DNA of 64,000 nt from Progne subis subis (GCA_022316685.1 JAKJHU010000039.1:2108001-2172000); one strand, 5' to 3'; positions 22,501 through 32,283 are shown, numbered from the stretch's first letter. Notes: generated from the letters alone by a model not told the origin. Made by a program: numbers and translations.

Positions 22501-25457
22501 TAAGCTCTAAATATGCCATCAGTGATACTTACACAGATCTGCTTTGCGGAGATTTCTCATGCCTATAATTTTTACAGAAAGCCAGCCCAACTGAGGCACT
22601 TCTGACTGCAGAACAGTGAGAAAGATATCTTAACTATTAGCAATTAACTCAGATATAAATAACATAGCTTATCCTATGACACCACTAAGGCCATTCTGTC
22701 ATTATAATGCAGTGAATTTAATTGTAACGATTTTGAGACATTTTCTGAGAGGAAATGCTGTCTTGTGATTTGAAATTGAGTAAAGATAACCTGTCATTCA
22801 TAGTTAGGGTCTACATTAATCAAAATGAAACCTCATTAACACAGCAAGCAGAACTAATACTTGTATATAAACCAGGGTTTTTTAAAAGAACCAGAACTGA
22901 AGAAAGCAGGAATTACTAACACTTTAAACAATGCAAGAAAATGGAAAGCTGAGAACACAAAGTAAAATTGGCAGTGTGTTAGATTGTGTAATTAAACACC
23001 AATAAGCAAGAAAAGCTGTAATTGTATGTAAATGCACATACACACCAAAAAAAAGGGCACAAAAGCTCAAACTGATGATTCAGAATGTCTTGGCTTAATC
23101 AGGACAAACCTAGGCTGACCTGATTGATCTACTTAGAAGAAGCCATGAGGCTTATTGACAACTACACCCTAGTGTAGGGTTCTACAGGGAGATAGCTTGA
23201 AGGCTCCACAGCTCTCCATTTTCTCTGTTCTCCCTCCACTCTCTATCACACCTACACACAACCCTATACTTAATTACATGAAAAAACAAGGCAGTGTTGA
23301 AGAACATCAAGAGTAAAATACTACATGCAGAAGCAATAACTCCATTAATTAAATTACGAGCAGCACTTAAATCTCCAAAGAATCACAACTTCTGAGAAAC
23401 TGCCTGCTTAGGACCTCTTCATGTACCCCCTGTTTTGATACACCATGTCTTGACAGAAGCAGATTAAACATCTATAAAGCCATAAAGCACCAAGATGGTG
23501 CAAATGGTATTTACTGCCTACTGGAAAGATTCTCACCCCAACACTTTTCTCTCAGAAAATGTTGTTCGAACAAAACCAGAAGGTCTGAAAGAAGCCCATT
23601 AACCTCAGATTAGTTTTTGGAAGCAGTGTTTATGGAGACTGAGAACGAAAATAAGTACATGATCCAAATTGCTGAAAGCTCAACATTTCATCCCAAATAC
23701 AAAGGATTAATTTTTCATCCTCGAATTTACTACCACGCGTATCCATGAGTTTGGAGAAAACTTGTTCATGAGATAGCTTAAGTACTAAGCAACTATACTG
23801 ACACAAACCCAATTATTATTCCATAGTGATAGCAGTTAGTGAATTCACTGCTCTCCCAGATCTAACAAAGAGTTAGCTTCATACTTTTGTACTGAATACA
23901 GCTAGGGAACCAAATGAGAAAACTCAGGGGCAGAAAAACATATCATACTACTTTCATTTTTCAAGTTTTAAATATCTTTGCAACCAACCATCAGTCATAA
24001 ACCAGAATAATTTGTAACATATCTAGTATGTACCATATCCAGTACTTTCCAAAACCAAGTCGTCTTCATAAAAATCAGTGCTCAGAAAAGTGTCAGACAT
24101 GGGAGTCAGCCATTTTATTTGCTGATCTGCCTCCGTAAAGTAAAGGAAAAACAATTTAAGGAGTAAGCCTTGGGTGTTATGAGGTATGACAACCATCATA
24201 CCACATACCATCATACCACAGTAAACCAAGACTAAAATCCAGCTCTCCCAGTTCCTTGCCTTGCATTTAAACCACAAGTTCATCATCTTCCCAGCCCCTA
24301 AGTCACACCTGAATGCTTAGCACTCTAGACAGCACACTCACAGAAGAAGCAAATATTCCCTTAACTAACTGTTAATAAATGTCACCTCTCACAAAAACAG
24401 TTAAGCCTGGGGAGAAACTGGAAAGGCTGACAGAAGACTGCAGGTTCCACGGCCATCCTTTATGCCCTGCAGCTCTCTTCTTGCAATCCAGAAGCTGCTT
24501 TCTATACGGTACCTCATTTTCAGCACTGTATTGCCTTTCGTGATTCCTCCTCCTGATTCCAACCTTCCTGTGCGGGTTTGCTCGGATGAACCGATCCTGG
24601 GGACAAAGAGCCAAAAGAGGGGCCAGTGATGAAACCCAGCAGCCAGTACTTTTCAGTTTCTGCTCAGATTCCCTATGGCAGGGACCCTAGCATTTCTCCC
24701 ATTTCTCCTCTTCATGATGGAATACATGCATCTCACCAGGACCAACTACCTGCTGCTTTTACTAATAAATCTGTAGACATATTTGACATTTAAGGATCAA
24801 AATTCCCCATGCATTTGCTTTTGATGAATCTCAACCAAGACAGCCAAACAGATTCTCCTGCCCCACCACTGATTTTCTCTTACCAAAGGTGAATAGGCTG
24901 ATGATCCCATCAGTATCTTTGTTTCATAAAAGACACCACTATAAGGCTTCAGTCTGTGTGTCTCCCAGCTGCTAGGTGCTCCTGGACAGTGGGTATTTTC
25001 CAACCAGCTGTGGCCAGGAAGAAGAGTTGTATAGATTGACTCATGGCTCCACCTCCCACTGATTTCAAAAGCACAAGTGATGCATTTGTTCTGTGCCACA
25101 CGAAGCCTTGCCTTTTTTAACACCACAGTGATTTAGGGAAAAAAAAGGAGATGGGTCAAGCATTTTATCACAGTCTAATCCCAGAGTCTAGTCATTATCC
25201 ACCACAATAAGGTCTGAATAACTACACACAGAGGGATCCTTCTGGGGCAGTTCCAACCCCCACCAGCTTCTCCAGTCAGATGCACAACAGCAAGGGTTTT
25301 AACCAAGTTCACTACAAACTGCAGTCATGAAGTGGAGACTGGATCTCACAGGCACCGGCAAACAGCTAAAGAAAGCAGCTTGTACCTTTGCTTCTCTCTT
25401 ACTTAGTTGCACAGAGGATGTTAAGGGGTCAGTAGAGCCAGCAGGAGCTTTTGCCAT
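4359..25457 (-). CDS. PLA2G4E: PLA2G4E-type cytosolic phospholipase A2 (20-exon gene, altered active-site loops)
   Basis: Second group IV cPLA2, same strand, downstream of PLA2G4F. Exons 2-20 join without any stop or frameshift. With the proposed exon 1 the protein is about 831 residues. A C2 domain (about 25-152; probable ligands Asp47, Asp53, Asp103, Asp105) precedes a lipase domain with nucleophile Ser374 and Asp658. E-type features: [38 protein letters not shown], and the basic tail E-R-K-K-R-F-K. In mammals cPLA2-epsilon is a calcium-dependent N-acyltransferase that makes N-acyl-phosphatidylethanolamine, and its basic tail binds phosphoinositides. Odd: the elbow reads G-L-S-A-T-T and the oxyanion loop T-A-A-G-G-V-R. 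Some linker segments look PLA2G4D-like. Activity is uncertain. Residue numbers omit the optional exon at 24,513. Confidence 0.85.
5732..5912 (-). CDS. PLA2G4E: PLA2G4E-type exon 19
   Basis: 181 bp, phase 0 to 1, ACCAG acceptor and GTAAGT donor. Encodes [17 protein letters not shown] and [15 protein letters not shown]. Confidence 0.95.
6652..6693. repeat. A-rich/(GA)n purine tract
   Basis: Poly-A passing into GAGAGA-type repeats, in intron 18 of the E-type gene, about 60 bases below exon 18's donor. Confidence 0.8.
6756..6922 (-). CDS. PLA2G4E: PLA2G4E-type exon 18 (catalytic Asp658)
   Basis: 167 bp, phase 1 to 0, TTTCAG acceptor and GTGATG donor. Encodes [11 protein letters not shown], then L-I-D-T-A-F-F-I-N with Asp658, and [11 protein letters not shown] and H-L-N-Y. 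D-T-A in place of D-G-G is normal for the E branch. Confidence 0.95.
7442..7633 (-). CDS. PLA2G4E: PLA2G4E-type exon 17
   Basis: 192 bp, phase 1 to 1, CTACAG acceptor and GTAATT donor. Encodes [14 protein letters not shown] and ends C-M-W-K. Confidence 0.93.
8079..8186 (-). CDS. PLA2G4E: PLA2G4E-type exon 16
   Basis: 108 bp, phase 1 to 1, AAG acceptor and GTTAGT donor. Encodes W-S-N-I-F-S and [11 protein letters not shown], where F-x-H-R-W-T-R-x-x-V-x-D-I is an epsilon signature. Confidence 0.92.
8654..8791 (-). CDS. PLA2G4E: PLA2G4E-type exon 15
   Basis: 138 bp, phase 1 to 1, TTGCAG acceptor and GTAATT donor. Encodes [19 protein letters not shown] and [10 protein letters not shown]. Confidence 0.96.
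9340..9450. repeat. Polypyrimidine-rich stretch
   Basis: Over 100 bases dominated by C and T on the plus strand in intron 14 of the E-type gene. It is followed at 9,488-9,513 by G-runs (GGGG, GGGGG, GGGGG). Low complexity; no gene seen. Confidence 0.6.
9785..9899 (-). CDS. PLA2G4E: PLA2G4E-type exon 14
   Basis: 115 bp, phase 0 to 1. Encodes [23 protein letters not shown] and T-L-D-F-K. Confidence 0.95.
10536..10758 (-). CDS. PLA2G4E: PLA2G4E-type exon 13
   Basis: 223 bp, phase 2 to 0, GTATTT donor. Encodes [13 protein letters not shown] and [11 protein letters not shown]. Confidence 0.95.
11745..11881 (-). CDS. PLA2G4E: PLA2G4E-type exon 12 (nucleophile exon, altered)
   Basis: 137 bp, phase 0 to 2. 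Encodes V-T-A-A-G-G-V-R (oxyanion loop; Gly343, Gly344, Arg346 kept, preceding Gly changed to Ala) and S-G-L-S-A-T-T-W with Ser374. The Gly normally following the nucleophile is Ala. Exon length, frame and splice sites are intact. Confidence 0.95.
13293..13428 (-). CDS. PLA2G4E: PLA2G4E-type exon 11 (lipase domain start)
   Basis: 136 bp, phase 2 to 0. Encodes [14 protein letters not shown] and ends D-L-Q-E-D-E, a motif shared by D and E paralogues. Confidence 0.95.
13999..14165. repeat. A/C-rich low-complexity tract
   Basis: About 165 bases of A and C with CAAA and CAAC units and a run of more than 15 A, in intron 10 of the E-type gene (T/G-rich in the sense direction). Overlapping open frames here are artefacts of composition. 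Confidence 0.85.
14743..14780 (-). CDS. PLA2G4E: PLA2G4E-type exon 10 (38-bp mini-exon)
   Basis: Phase 0 to 2, TTTTCAG acceptor and GTAAAT donor. Encodes [17 protein letters not shown] matches the epsilon paralogue. Confidence 0.87.
15139..15231 (-). CDS. PLA2G4E: PLA2G4E-type exon 9 (linker, D-like)
   Basis: 93 bp, phase 0 to 0, ATCAG acceptor and GTGAGT donor. Encodes S-S-R-R-E-M and [15 protein letters not shown]. The V-P-L..L..G-K-E-V-T pattern resembles PLA2G4D. Confidence 0.85.
15375..15541 (-). CDS. PLA2G4E: PLA2G4E-type exon 8 (linker, D-like)
   Basis: 167 bp, phase 1 to 0, GTATGT donor. Encodes M-K-G-S-Y-E-E-T-Q and R-F-H-Y, which recall PLA2G4D more than E, then a K-E-H-F-F-C-C end. 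The donor is chosen by phase and consensus. Confidence 0.82.
16784..16847 (-). CDS. PLA2G4E: PLA2G4E-type exon 7
   Basis: 64 bp, phase 0 to 1, TTCCAG acceptor and GTGAGG donor. Encodes [12 protein letters not shown], the linker motif shared by D and E paralogues. Confidence 0.9.
17143..17161. repeat. Poly-A run (poly-T in the sense strand)
   Basis: Nineteen-base homopolymer that begins four bases after the exon 6 donor in the sense direction. Confidence 0.8.
17166..17208 (-). CDS. PLA2G4E: PLA2G4E-type exon 6 (43-bp mini-exon)
   Basis: Phase 2 to 0. Encodes [12 protein letters not shown]. Found by requiring the missing T-N-G-V-L-V linker. The donor GTAATT runs straight into a long T tract on the transcribed sense strand. 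Confidence 0.88.
17646..17686 (-). CDS. PLA2G4E: PLA2G4E-type exon 5 (41-bp mini-exon)
   Basis: Phase 0 to 2, TTTTCAG acceptor and GTAAGT donor. Encodes [12 protein letters not shown], the last C2 strand. Confidence 0.9.
17687..20615. other. Intron 4 of the PLA2G4E-type gene
   Basis: 2.9 kb without a recognised exon, RNA gene or complete mobile element. A purine-rich patch lies near 18,115-18,260. Confidence 0.6.
20616..20747 (-). CDS. PLA2G4E: PLA2G4E-type exon 4 (C2 domain)
   Basis: 132 bp, phase 0 to 0, GTGAGT donor. Encodes [11 protein letters not shown] and T-P-D-D-H-L-M-T-V, third calcium loop. A short tandem duplication lies just upstream of its acceptor. Confidence 0.95.
20769..20832. 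repeat. 32-bp imperfect tandem duplication
   Basis: Two adjacent copies (20,769-20,800 and 20,801-20,832) each beginning GATGTAAATGA and sharing TTCTGGGA..ACTGA, about 20 bases upstream of the exon 4 acceptor of the E-type gene. Confidence 0.8.
21572..21708 (-). CDS. PLA2G4E: PLA2G4E-type exon 3 (C2 domain)
   Basis: 137 bp, phase 1 to 0, GTGGGA donor. Encodes [15 protein letters not shown] and N-P-V-W-N-E-T-F. The S-Q-T-D-C motif points to the E branch. Confidence 0.94.
22533..22605 (-). CDS. PLA2G4E: PLA2G4E-type exon 2 (C2 domain start)
   Basis: 73 bp, phase 0 to 1, CTGCAG acceptor and GTAAGT donor. Encodes [17 protein letters not shown], the first C2 strand and calcium-loop Asp47. Confidence 0.9.
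22606..25385. other. Intron 1 of the PLA2G4E-type gene (if exon 1 is correct)
   Basis: Holds the possible optional exon at 24,513-24,596 and a small tandem repeat near 24,190-24,222 based on CCATCATACCACA. Nothing else recognised. Confidence 0.5.
24513..24596 (-). CDS. Possible optional in-frame exon of the PLA2G4E-type gene
   Basis: 84 bp open in phase 0 to 0 between a TCCCCAG acceptor and a GTACCG donor, between candidate exon 1 and exon 2. It would insert 28 mostly basic residues (R-R-R-N-H-E-R near the middle) before the C2 domain. It holds more CG dinucleotides than its surroundings, which may hint at coding constraint. I do not recognise the sequence. Confidence 0.3.
25386..25457 (-). 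CDS. PLA2G4E: Candidate exon 1 of the PLA2G4E-type gene (residues 1-24)
   Basis: ATG at 25,455-25,457 opens 24 codons ([10 protein letters not shown]...) ending at a GTACAA donor in phase 0, exactly what exon 2 needs. Position +4 is G but -3 is T, so the context is only moderate. A better donor (GTAAGA) lies inside the exon but gives the wrong phase. No homology supports it, because N-termini in this family are poorly conserved. Confidence 0.4.
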
Positions 25458-28400
25458 TGAAGCGTTTTAGCTCAAGTGCTGCTTTCAATTAAGTATGTTA
25501 GAACCTCATAAACTTTAACATAAATAATTACACACCATTTTTCCAACAGTCTTTAAACATGCCTGTTAAAATGGTCAAGTCTGATCTCTTTTTAATTTTA
25601 TTATAATTTCTCATTATTTTGCTGTAACAGCACTCAACACATAAAAACGAAAGGACCTAGTACTAGTACAAAAAATACAAAAACAGCACAGAAGCCAGCT
25701 ATTGCATTAAATATTATTAAAATCACTAAAAATAGGTGTTACCCATACTAAGAAACTGCAGTTGAAGTAAGTTGTTTGGGTTTTTTTTAACTCTTTATTT
25801 TACAGAATTCTCAAATTTCTAAATCAGAATGAAACCCCTCTTTAAAAGCAGCAGGACTTCTTAGGAAAAAATAAAAATCTGATTTTTCAACCATTTCTAA
25901 TGAAAGTATTTGTAAGTGTTGAAAGTTATATAGGAAGTATTCAAACTGTCCTATAAAGAGCTACCTCAGATGAGACCTACCTTAGATAAAGTTTCAAATT
26001 GTTATCGTTAGTCTTGCCTTTCAATAGATTCAAGCATTCAATGCATGAATGTTTCTTCTTTAGGCTGTACTGCCACTTATCCAAAAGAAGTCTGATGACT
26101 TCCTAGCTGAAGTTTTTTTGTTGGGTTGTTTTATTGTGGAACAGGTATTATAATAGAGAATAATTTAACTTTGTTTATATAATAACATTTTTTCAGTAAT
26201 GCTCTAAATTGAAATGAGATTCAGCTCACAGGGTTACAAGAGCCTGAACCCAATGGCCATTCCATCACTTAACTTAGGCTCTGAAGTCATTTTGTGTCTC
26301 AGTTTTATGACAGTGGAATCTTTTCACTCTTGAGGGACAAAAGTTAGCCATCCACTTGGATAACATTCCATGCCCCCCTTAACTTGCACCCCTTCCAGAA
26401 TGTCCACATTTGGGCCTTTTGTGGATTTCATAAAGCAAATTTAGCAATATTAATTGCTGAAGCTGCTATGTCATTGCACTGCCCCTGCTTACTCTGCACA
26501 TAAAGAACCCAACTAAACAACTCTCCCACCCAAAAGCAGATGTAGCCCAGCAATACTAGTAAATGACTCGATAACTTGACACTGTGCATCACAAACCTCG
26601 GTGCAGGTGAGTCACAGCCAGGAAGCCACAGGCCAGAAGACAAGGTGGTATTTCACCAATACCATCACACCAGCAGCCTGCAGCAGCACTGGCTGTGGTG
26701 ATGTGAGGTCTGGAGTCACACAGGCCCTTGGACTGGGCCACACAGCCTGCAGCAGGGTGCCTGGGGTGGCAGAGAGCTTGCAGGAGAACCAGCACAGGCT
26801 TTGCAGCCTCTTGAGAGGCAGCTGCAAGAGCTGGAGATGCCCGCTTGCCACCAAGATCCCAGACCAGTTTTGTCACAGTCTCAGAATCACCTTCTGATAA
26901 AATCTTGCACGTGGCCAGAATGGAATAAGCTACGTGAAGATTTATCAAGTCTGAGGGTTGGCCTGCAACTTCCCAGAGTGGCTTAATAATAAGAAGACAA
27001 CTTCTCTGGACATGCTTTGTAAAACAAAAGGTTTTAATAATGACAAAAATAACAAACTTCGTAGACTAAAAGAAATGTAAGTCAAACACAGTGCAGAGAA
27101 CACTCTGACACTGGTAAGGCAGCCCAAAAAAACAACTGAGCTCCTTCGTGCAGTCCCTTTTTTACTTGATATCCAATGAACTTGGCAACAGGCTTTGAGG
27201 TACACTTCCAAAGCCCAGTCAGTGCTCCTGTGCTGGCACTGGGCCAGTTGCAATGAGAAGGCTATGGAAAATTCTAGTTTAACTTCCCTACATGTTCCAA
27301 GGTAAGCTGAAACTCTTTCCCTTATATAGAAACTCCTGCTCAGGTGTGGAAATGCATTCCAACAACTTTCCTCTCACAGAAAATGGAGATTGATAATCAT
27401 TTCTCCAACTCCTCACAGGGTTTCCACAGATATTTAGTATCTTATATGAAGCAAAGGGGGAAACAGCCTTCAGAGTCTGGCTCACATGCATCCCAAGACC
27501 AACAGCTTCTGAGAGAAAGGTGCCGTCATAAAGAGACAGAGACCTCTTGGTCTGAGCTCTGATACACCAATGCAGCCACAGGGTTCAACCTCATTTCTAA
27601 AAATACTTGTGCTGTGTTCTTCATAACCTTTTAAAACAAATCTGTTGGGCACCATGTCTAGATATCAGACTTCATTTACATGACCCAAATAAGCCATCCC
27701 AAAATTGAATAATAATCCTTTTTGAACTAGATTCTTACAAAATCAGAAGTGACAGCAAATGAAATCCTTAAAAAATTAAATCTTCATGCACTTTTCATTA
27801 TCAAGCACTTGGTTAAAATGAAGAACAGGAGCATTAAGCTGCATTTCCTGCTTTGATAATACAGAAGGTTCCACAGGAAACAGCTTTTATGTGAGACGAT
27901 AACAAATAAACTTGACTGATTTTTAAACTAGCTTGACTTTATATAGTCTGCTGCACAGAAGTTGTACAATTGTACATATCCTGTTAAAGCTTTGTTCTAA
28001 TGCATTATTCAATATGAGTATAAAAAATATTCACATTCACATTGCAAATTTAGGGCCTTATTTACAAAGCAATTGCATCAATTTTCTCAGTTTTTTCTGT
28101 AAGTACATCAATACAATCTGAGGTCAGTTGACACAAGCGACAACAGCAGCAAATGAAAAAGCTGCTTTGTGTTACTGCTCGGGAGACAACTCCCAAGCAC
28201 TGAATTACTCAAGAGCACCTCCCCCTCAAACGATGCTACTGGGGTGACCCCAATCACCACTGAAGGAATCTAGTCACAGCATCCAGAATACACTTTCATC
28301 TTTAGCTCAGACCAGAAGATATCACCTCTTTATCACTGACTCACAGGAGACAAGGTGGTCCCATATTAGAGAGAGGCTCTAAAGTTGGATCTACACCACC

Positions 28401-28911
28401 AGTCAAGCATGTGATTGTGTGCATGGGTTAACAGCCCCCAGGTAACACAATTTATCATGCTCCTAAAGCAAAACAAGAAAAGACCTCAAGACATCTCCAG
28501 GGCTTTTTCTTTACTGGCACTCTCTGTTACTACTCTTTTTTAAATACAGCTGTGGGCTTTTCCTACAAAGATACAGGAACATAGAGGTAAGCATAGTGTA
28601 TGAGTTTGTAATTGCAGCTGAGTCACTGAGTTAGTGAATAGAAACAGGCCAAAAGATTCTCTGGTAGCACCCAAGGGGTGAACTGCTCTTTGGAAGCTCT
28701 CTCCAGTGACTATGGTTTTCATCCTACACCACTCTGACAGATATTTACCTACAGTTAGAAGCATTATTCCTTGGCCCAATTTTTTCGAAAGCACTTGTAC
28801 ATAGTGCAGCAAAGAAAGGCAGCTAGTATGTCCATGGAATGGGTAAAAATGCCCATTAACAGTGTTCTAACTATTCACACACTTTATCTGGACTCTTATA
28901 TATGCATGATT
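25458..28911. other. Intergenic, 5' side of the PLA2G4E-type gene
   Basis: No gene recognised. The promoter of the E-type gene should lie near 25,460 or above. A GC-richer patch at 26,640-26,870 contains the 13-mer CAGCCTGCAGCAG twice (26,674 and 26,743). Open frames on both strands there look incidental. Confidence 0.5.
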
Positions 28912-29505
28912 GGCAGCCTGCCCGGGTGGCCAAAGAAGGCCAAAGGCTTCCTGGCTCGTATCAGAAACAGCGTGGCAAGCAGGACCAGGGCAAGGACAAG
29001 GACTGTCTCCTTGTACTTGGTTCTGGTGCTGCCCAACCTTGAGGTTTGGGCCTCTCTCACTACAAAAAGACATTAGGTTTCTAGAGCAGGTCCAGAGAAG
29101 GGCAACAGAGGTAGTGAAGAGTATGGAGCACAAGTCAGATGAAGAGCAGCTGAGGGAGCTGGGGCTGTCTAGCCTGGAGAAGGGGAGGCTCAGGGGAGAC
29201 CTTACCACTCTCTACAACTGCCTAAGAGGAGGTTGTAGCCAGGTTGCATTGGACCCTTCTTCCAAGCAACACACAACAGAACAAGAGGTAATATCCTCAA
29301 GTTGCTCCAGAGCAAGTTTAGATTAGATACTAGGGAAAAAAATCACTGAAAGGGTTGTTGAGCACTGGAACTGGAGGCTGGAGGTATTTAAGACATGTAG
29401 ATGTGACCCTTAAGGACATGGTTTAGTGGTGGAGTAATTATGCTAACAGTTGGACTACATGATATTAAAGGTATTTTCCAGCCTCAGTTTTTCCATGATT
29501 CTGTA
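28912..29505 (+). mobile_element. CR1 LINE, 3' fragment
   Basis: About 590 bases matching the end of CR1: GGGTGGCCAAAGAAGGCCAA and CTGGCTCGTATCAGAAACAG (reverse transcriptase C-terminal coding), then GGTCCAGAGAAGGGCAACA, AGCCTGGAGAAG, GTTTAGATTAGATACTAGG, AAAGGGTTGTTGAGCA and a tail ending TCCATGATTCTG. It is 5'-truncated and too mutated to code. Confidence 0.9.
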
Positions 29506-31747
29506 TGGTCTTTAGACAGCTTGCAAGCAAGACTGAATCTCATAGCAGTACTCAGGTAGGCCTGAATCTTCAATGTCAACATGGTTGGTCATGGTCTCAA
29601 GCAGAGGGAATTAGGGCATGGAACATTTAGACCTTCTGCTTTAGGTCAGAATGAAGAAAATTCCTCACTCAGGAAGATTCATGCTTTACAGTACTGATTT
29701 CAGTTATTGGCATATTCCTTCCATTCAAAAGCCATACAAAATGCCTGGAGTACCTGGTCTGTTATTATGGATATTGTACTCCTAAGAAGTAGATTGTCAA
29801 TCCTTACAGGGCATCATATCCATTTCCTTAGACAAAGAGCAGCTGTCAGTGAAAAGGACCACTCCTTCTGTCCACACCTTCAGAACCGTGCTCTGCTCCT
29901 ACAAAAGGGAGAAGGAAACATTTCTGTTAGCAAACCTTCAGATGGTTGCATAACAGGTGTCAGTCTTGACAGCACCTCTGCTTGTGACTGTTACAGGCAG
30001 TGCTTTATAAAATGAATGTTTAGTGGAAAGATATTTTAAAAACAATAACCTCAAGTTGTGCTCAAGGAGTCATCAAAAAACAAGATGATTCTCATGCTTA
30101 TCTCCTTCGGGAGTAGTGTGTGATGGTTGTTGATGAAATATATAGCATCTCTAAGGCAGAGTTGTCTTCCAGGTCATCACTTGGTCAGGGAGCAAGTCCA
30201 GTTGCCAGCCAGGAAAGCAGACACTCACCAACAAGTATTAGAAGGTTGGTTTGTTCTTATCTTCTTTGTGCAAGGAAATTGAGAGATCTCAGTCCTCTAG
30301 ATACAGGGAGACATGAATATCTGTCTCCATCACCATCCCTTTACCCCACCCTAGAATAACTCCTTAGAGTAAAAAAGAGGTTTTGACCAATTTAAATTCT
30401 ACCTCAGTGGAATAGGTACCACAAAAGTGGGACTTGAAGAAAAAGTTCAGATATTCAGATAAACTTCAGTAGTTCTACAATTCCACCTTACAAAAAACCA
30501 AGAGAGAATTTCCAAAATATCAGTTTTTCCTATGATTCCGCTCAACAAGTGTTTAAAATATTCATAACTTCCTGTGGGATCATCACAGATAATGACATTT
30601 TACCTTTTTGATGTAATTTATATTGATGCATTAAACTAATGAGCTCATCCAATTAAAGAAGTGTATTTTCCTTCCTTATTTGCTAAACGATTACCACACT
30701 TCAGCCCCAAATCAACCAGTGTTTGCTTAATGAAGTCACAGTGTACATCTCATTAATTTTACTTTTCTCTTAAGTAATTCTTGGGAGGTGCAAACCTCTT
30801 TGATCCCCAAATACTTCAGCTTTACAGAACTGAACGAGCCTACAGACTGTGTTTGTAGAGAGGAGCATCTGGATGAGATGCCCTGGACAAGAAGACGTGT
30901 CAGATCTCCAAACAAAGCAGCATCTCCAGGGTGAGGTAGACGGTGAAGATCAGGTGCAGGTACCCAGGTGCAGAACTCTCCATGACAGAGTGCCACTGCC
31001 CCCTGAGGGATGACTGTAGGAAGAGAAGGAGCACACAGAAACAAGGATTTCCATGGGCCTCAAGAGATGCTACTGAACTACTTAAATAATTAATGAAGCA
31101 ATTTCATTGGACTGGAAAAAAAAAAATTATAATCAGTGCATTTATCAGTATTTCAGAGTGGTGTAAAGACCATGGTGATCTCTTCTGATAGATGCCACTA
31201 TCAGTGAGAGGAGCACTAATAAAAACCTCACTTGTCCACGCAGCTATCTGTTTTTACAGACTTCTAAGGATATTTCTTTGATAAACAAGTCAAATTCTGT
31301 TGGGATAGCCACAGGTTAAAAAATATTAAGAGTAGGATACACTTGCATAGGGAACTAGATCTCCTAAATCTGGATGCCTTAAAAAACAGACATGAAAAAC
31401 AGAAGAGGAAAAAAAATTAAAGTTCCTTGGAAATTTATTTTTTTCAAAATAATCCTGTTTCTAAAGAAAACAGAGTTCACAAAATAAGGCTTCTTGGAAT
31501 ACTGACACAATTATACAACAGTTACATTTCTACATACAATTAGCAGCCATTTTTCTGATTCTCTGACAGTTAAGAGAGGTAGGGGATTTTGCCCTCAATA
31601 CCTGACCAAATTACAAATAACCTCATGAGACTCATAGAAAACAGCAAAAATAGAGAAAACTCGAAAGAGCTGCAAATTCAATGGAGCTGACTTCCATTTC
31701 CTGATGCATACTGTGAACTCTACAACGACCTCCACATGTAACCCAAG

Positions 31748-31783
31748 TATCATAAAATCATAGAACGGCTTGGGTTGAACCAG
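31748..31783 (-). mobile_element. CR1 3' tail remnant
   Basis: About 35 bases, AATCATAGAACGGCTTGGGT and following TGAA on the plus strand. This is the reverse complement of the usual CR1 end (TTCAACCCAAGC..TTCTATGATT). The only CR1 piece in the window in minus orientation. Confidence 0.7.
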
Positions 31784-32159
31784 AATACATGTTTTTCTGA
31801 CTTTTTTTCACCCTCGTTTCTTCCTGACATATCACTTTAACTCTGCTGACACACTATAAATTAACTTCTGGTGTAATCCTTAAAACATCATAGGCATCAT
31901 TATGCAGATTCCAGTAATGGTTCCACAGTAAAGCCCAAGGTTAAATTTGCAGATAAAATTTGCTTAAACTTGCCATGTTTCACAATGGACTAATGAATGC
32001 AGCTGTCCAGACGCCATTTTCCAGCACACCTTCTTAAAAAACAGGGGCTAACTTCTGCAAGCAAAGCACTTGAAAAATACAGTCCTATCCACTCTGATCC
32101 CTGTCAAGCTTCTAAGTTCCAGCTCTGCTTTTCGACTGCCACAATTTTCTAACAGGAAA

Positions 32160-32283
32160 AAGCCAAACACACACACACAAAAAAAAAACCAAAAAAACAC
32201 CCACACCAAAACAAACCACCACCCAAACAAAGAACACAAACACACCCTCATACCCTTAAAAAAAAAAAAAAAAAAACAAACAA
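32160..32283. repeat. A/C-rich low-complexity tract
   Basis: About 120 bases of A and C with (CA)n, CAAA units and a terminal A run. Same style as the tracts at 13,999 and 50,330. Confidence 0.8.

Noticed and set aside
23165..23185. ACCCTA..TAGGGT as interstitial telomere repeat
   Set aside because: Only a single 6-base inverted pair, expected by chance.
4359..25457. First read as PLA2G4D because of [14 protein letters not shown] and S-P-A-E
   Set aside because: The lipase core and C-terminus resemble PLA2G4E more strongly. The D-like parts are kept as a finding instead.
28771..29326. Open frames of 100-138 codons
   Set aside because: They lie on a mutated CR1 fragment and do not follow an intact reverse transcriptase frame.
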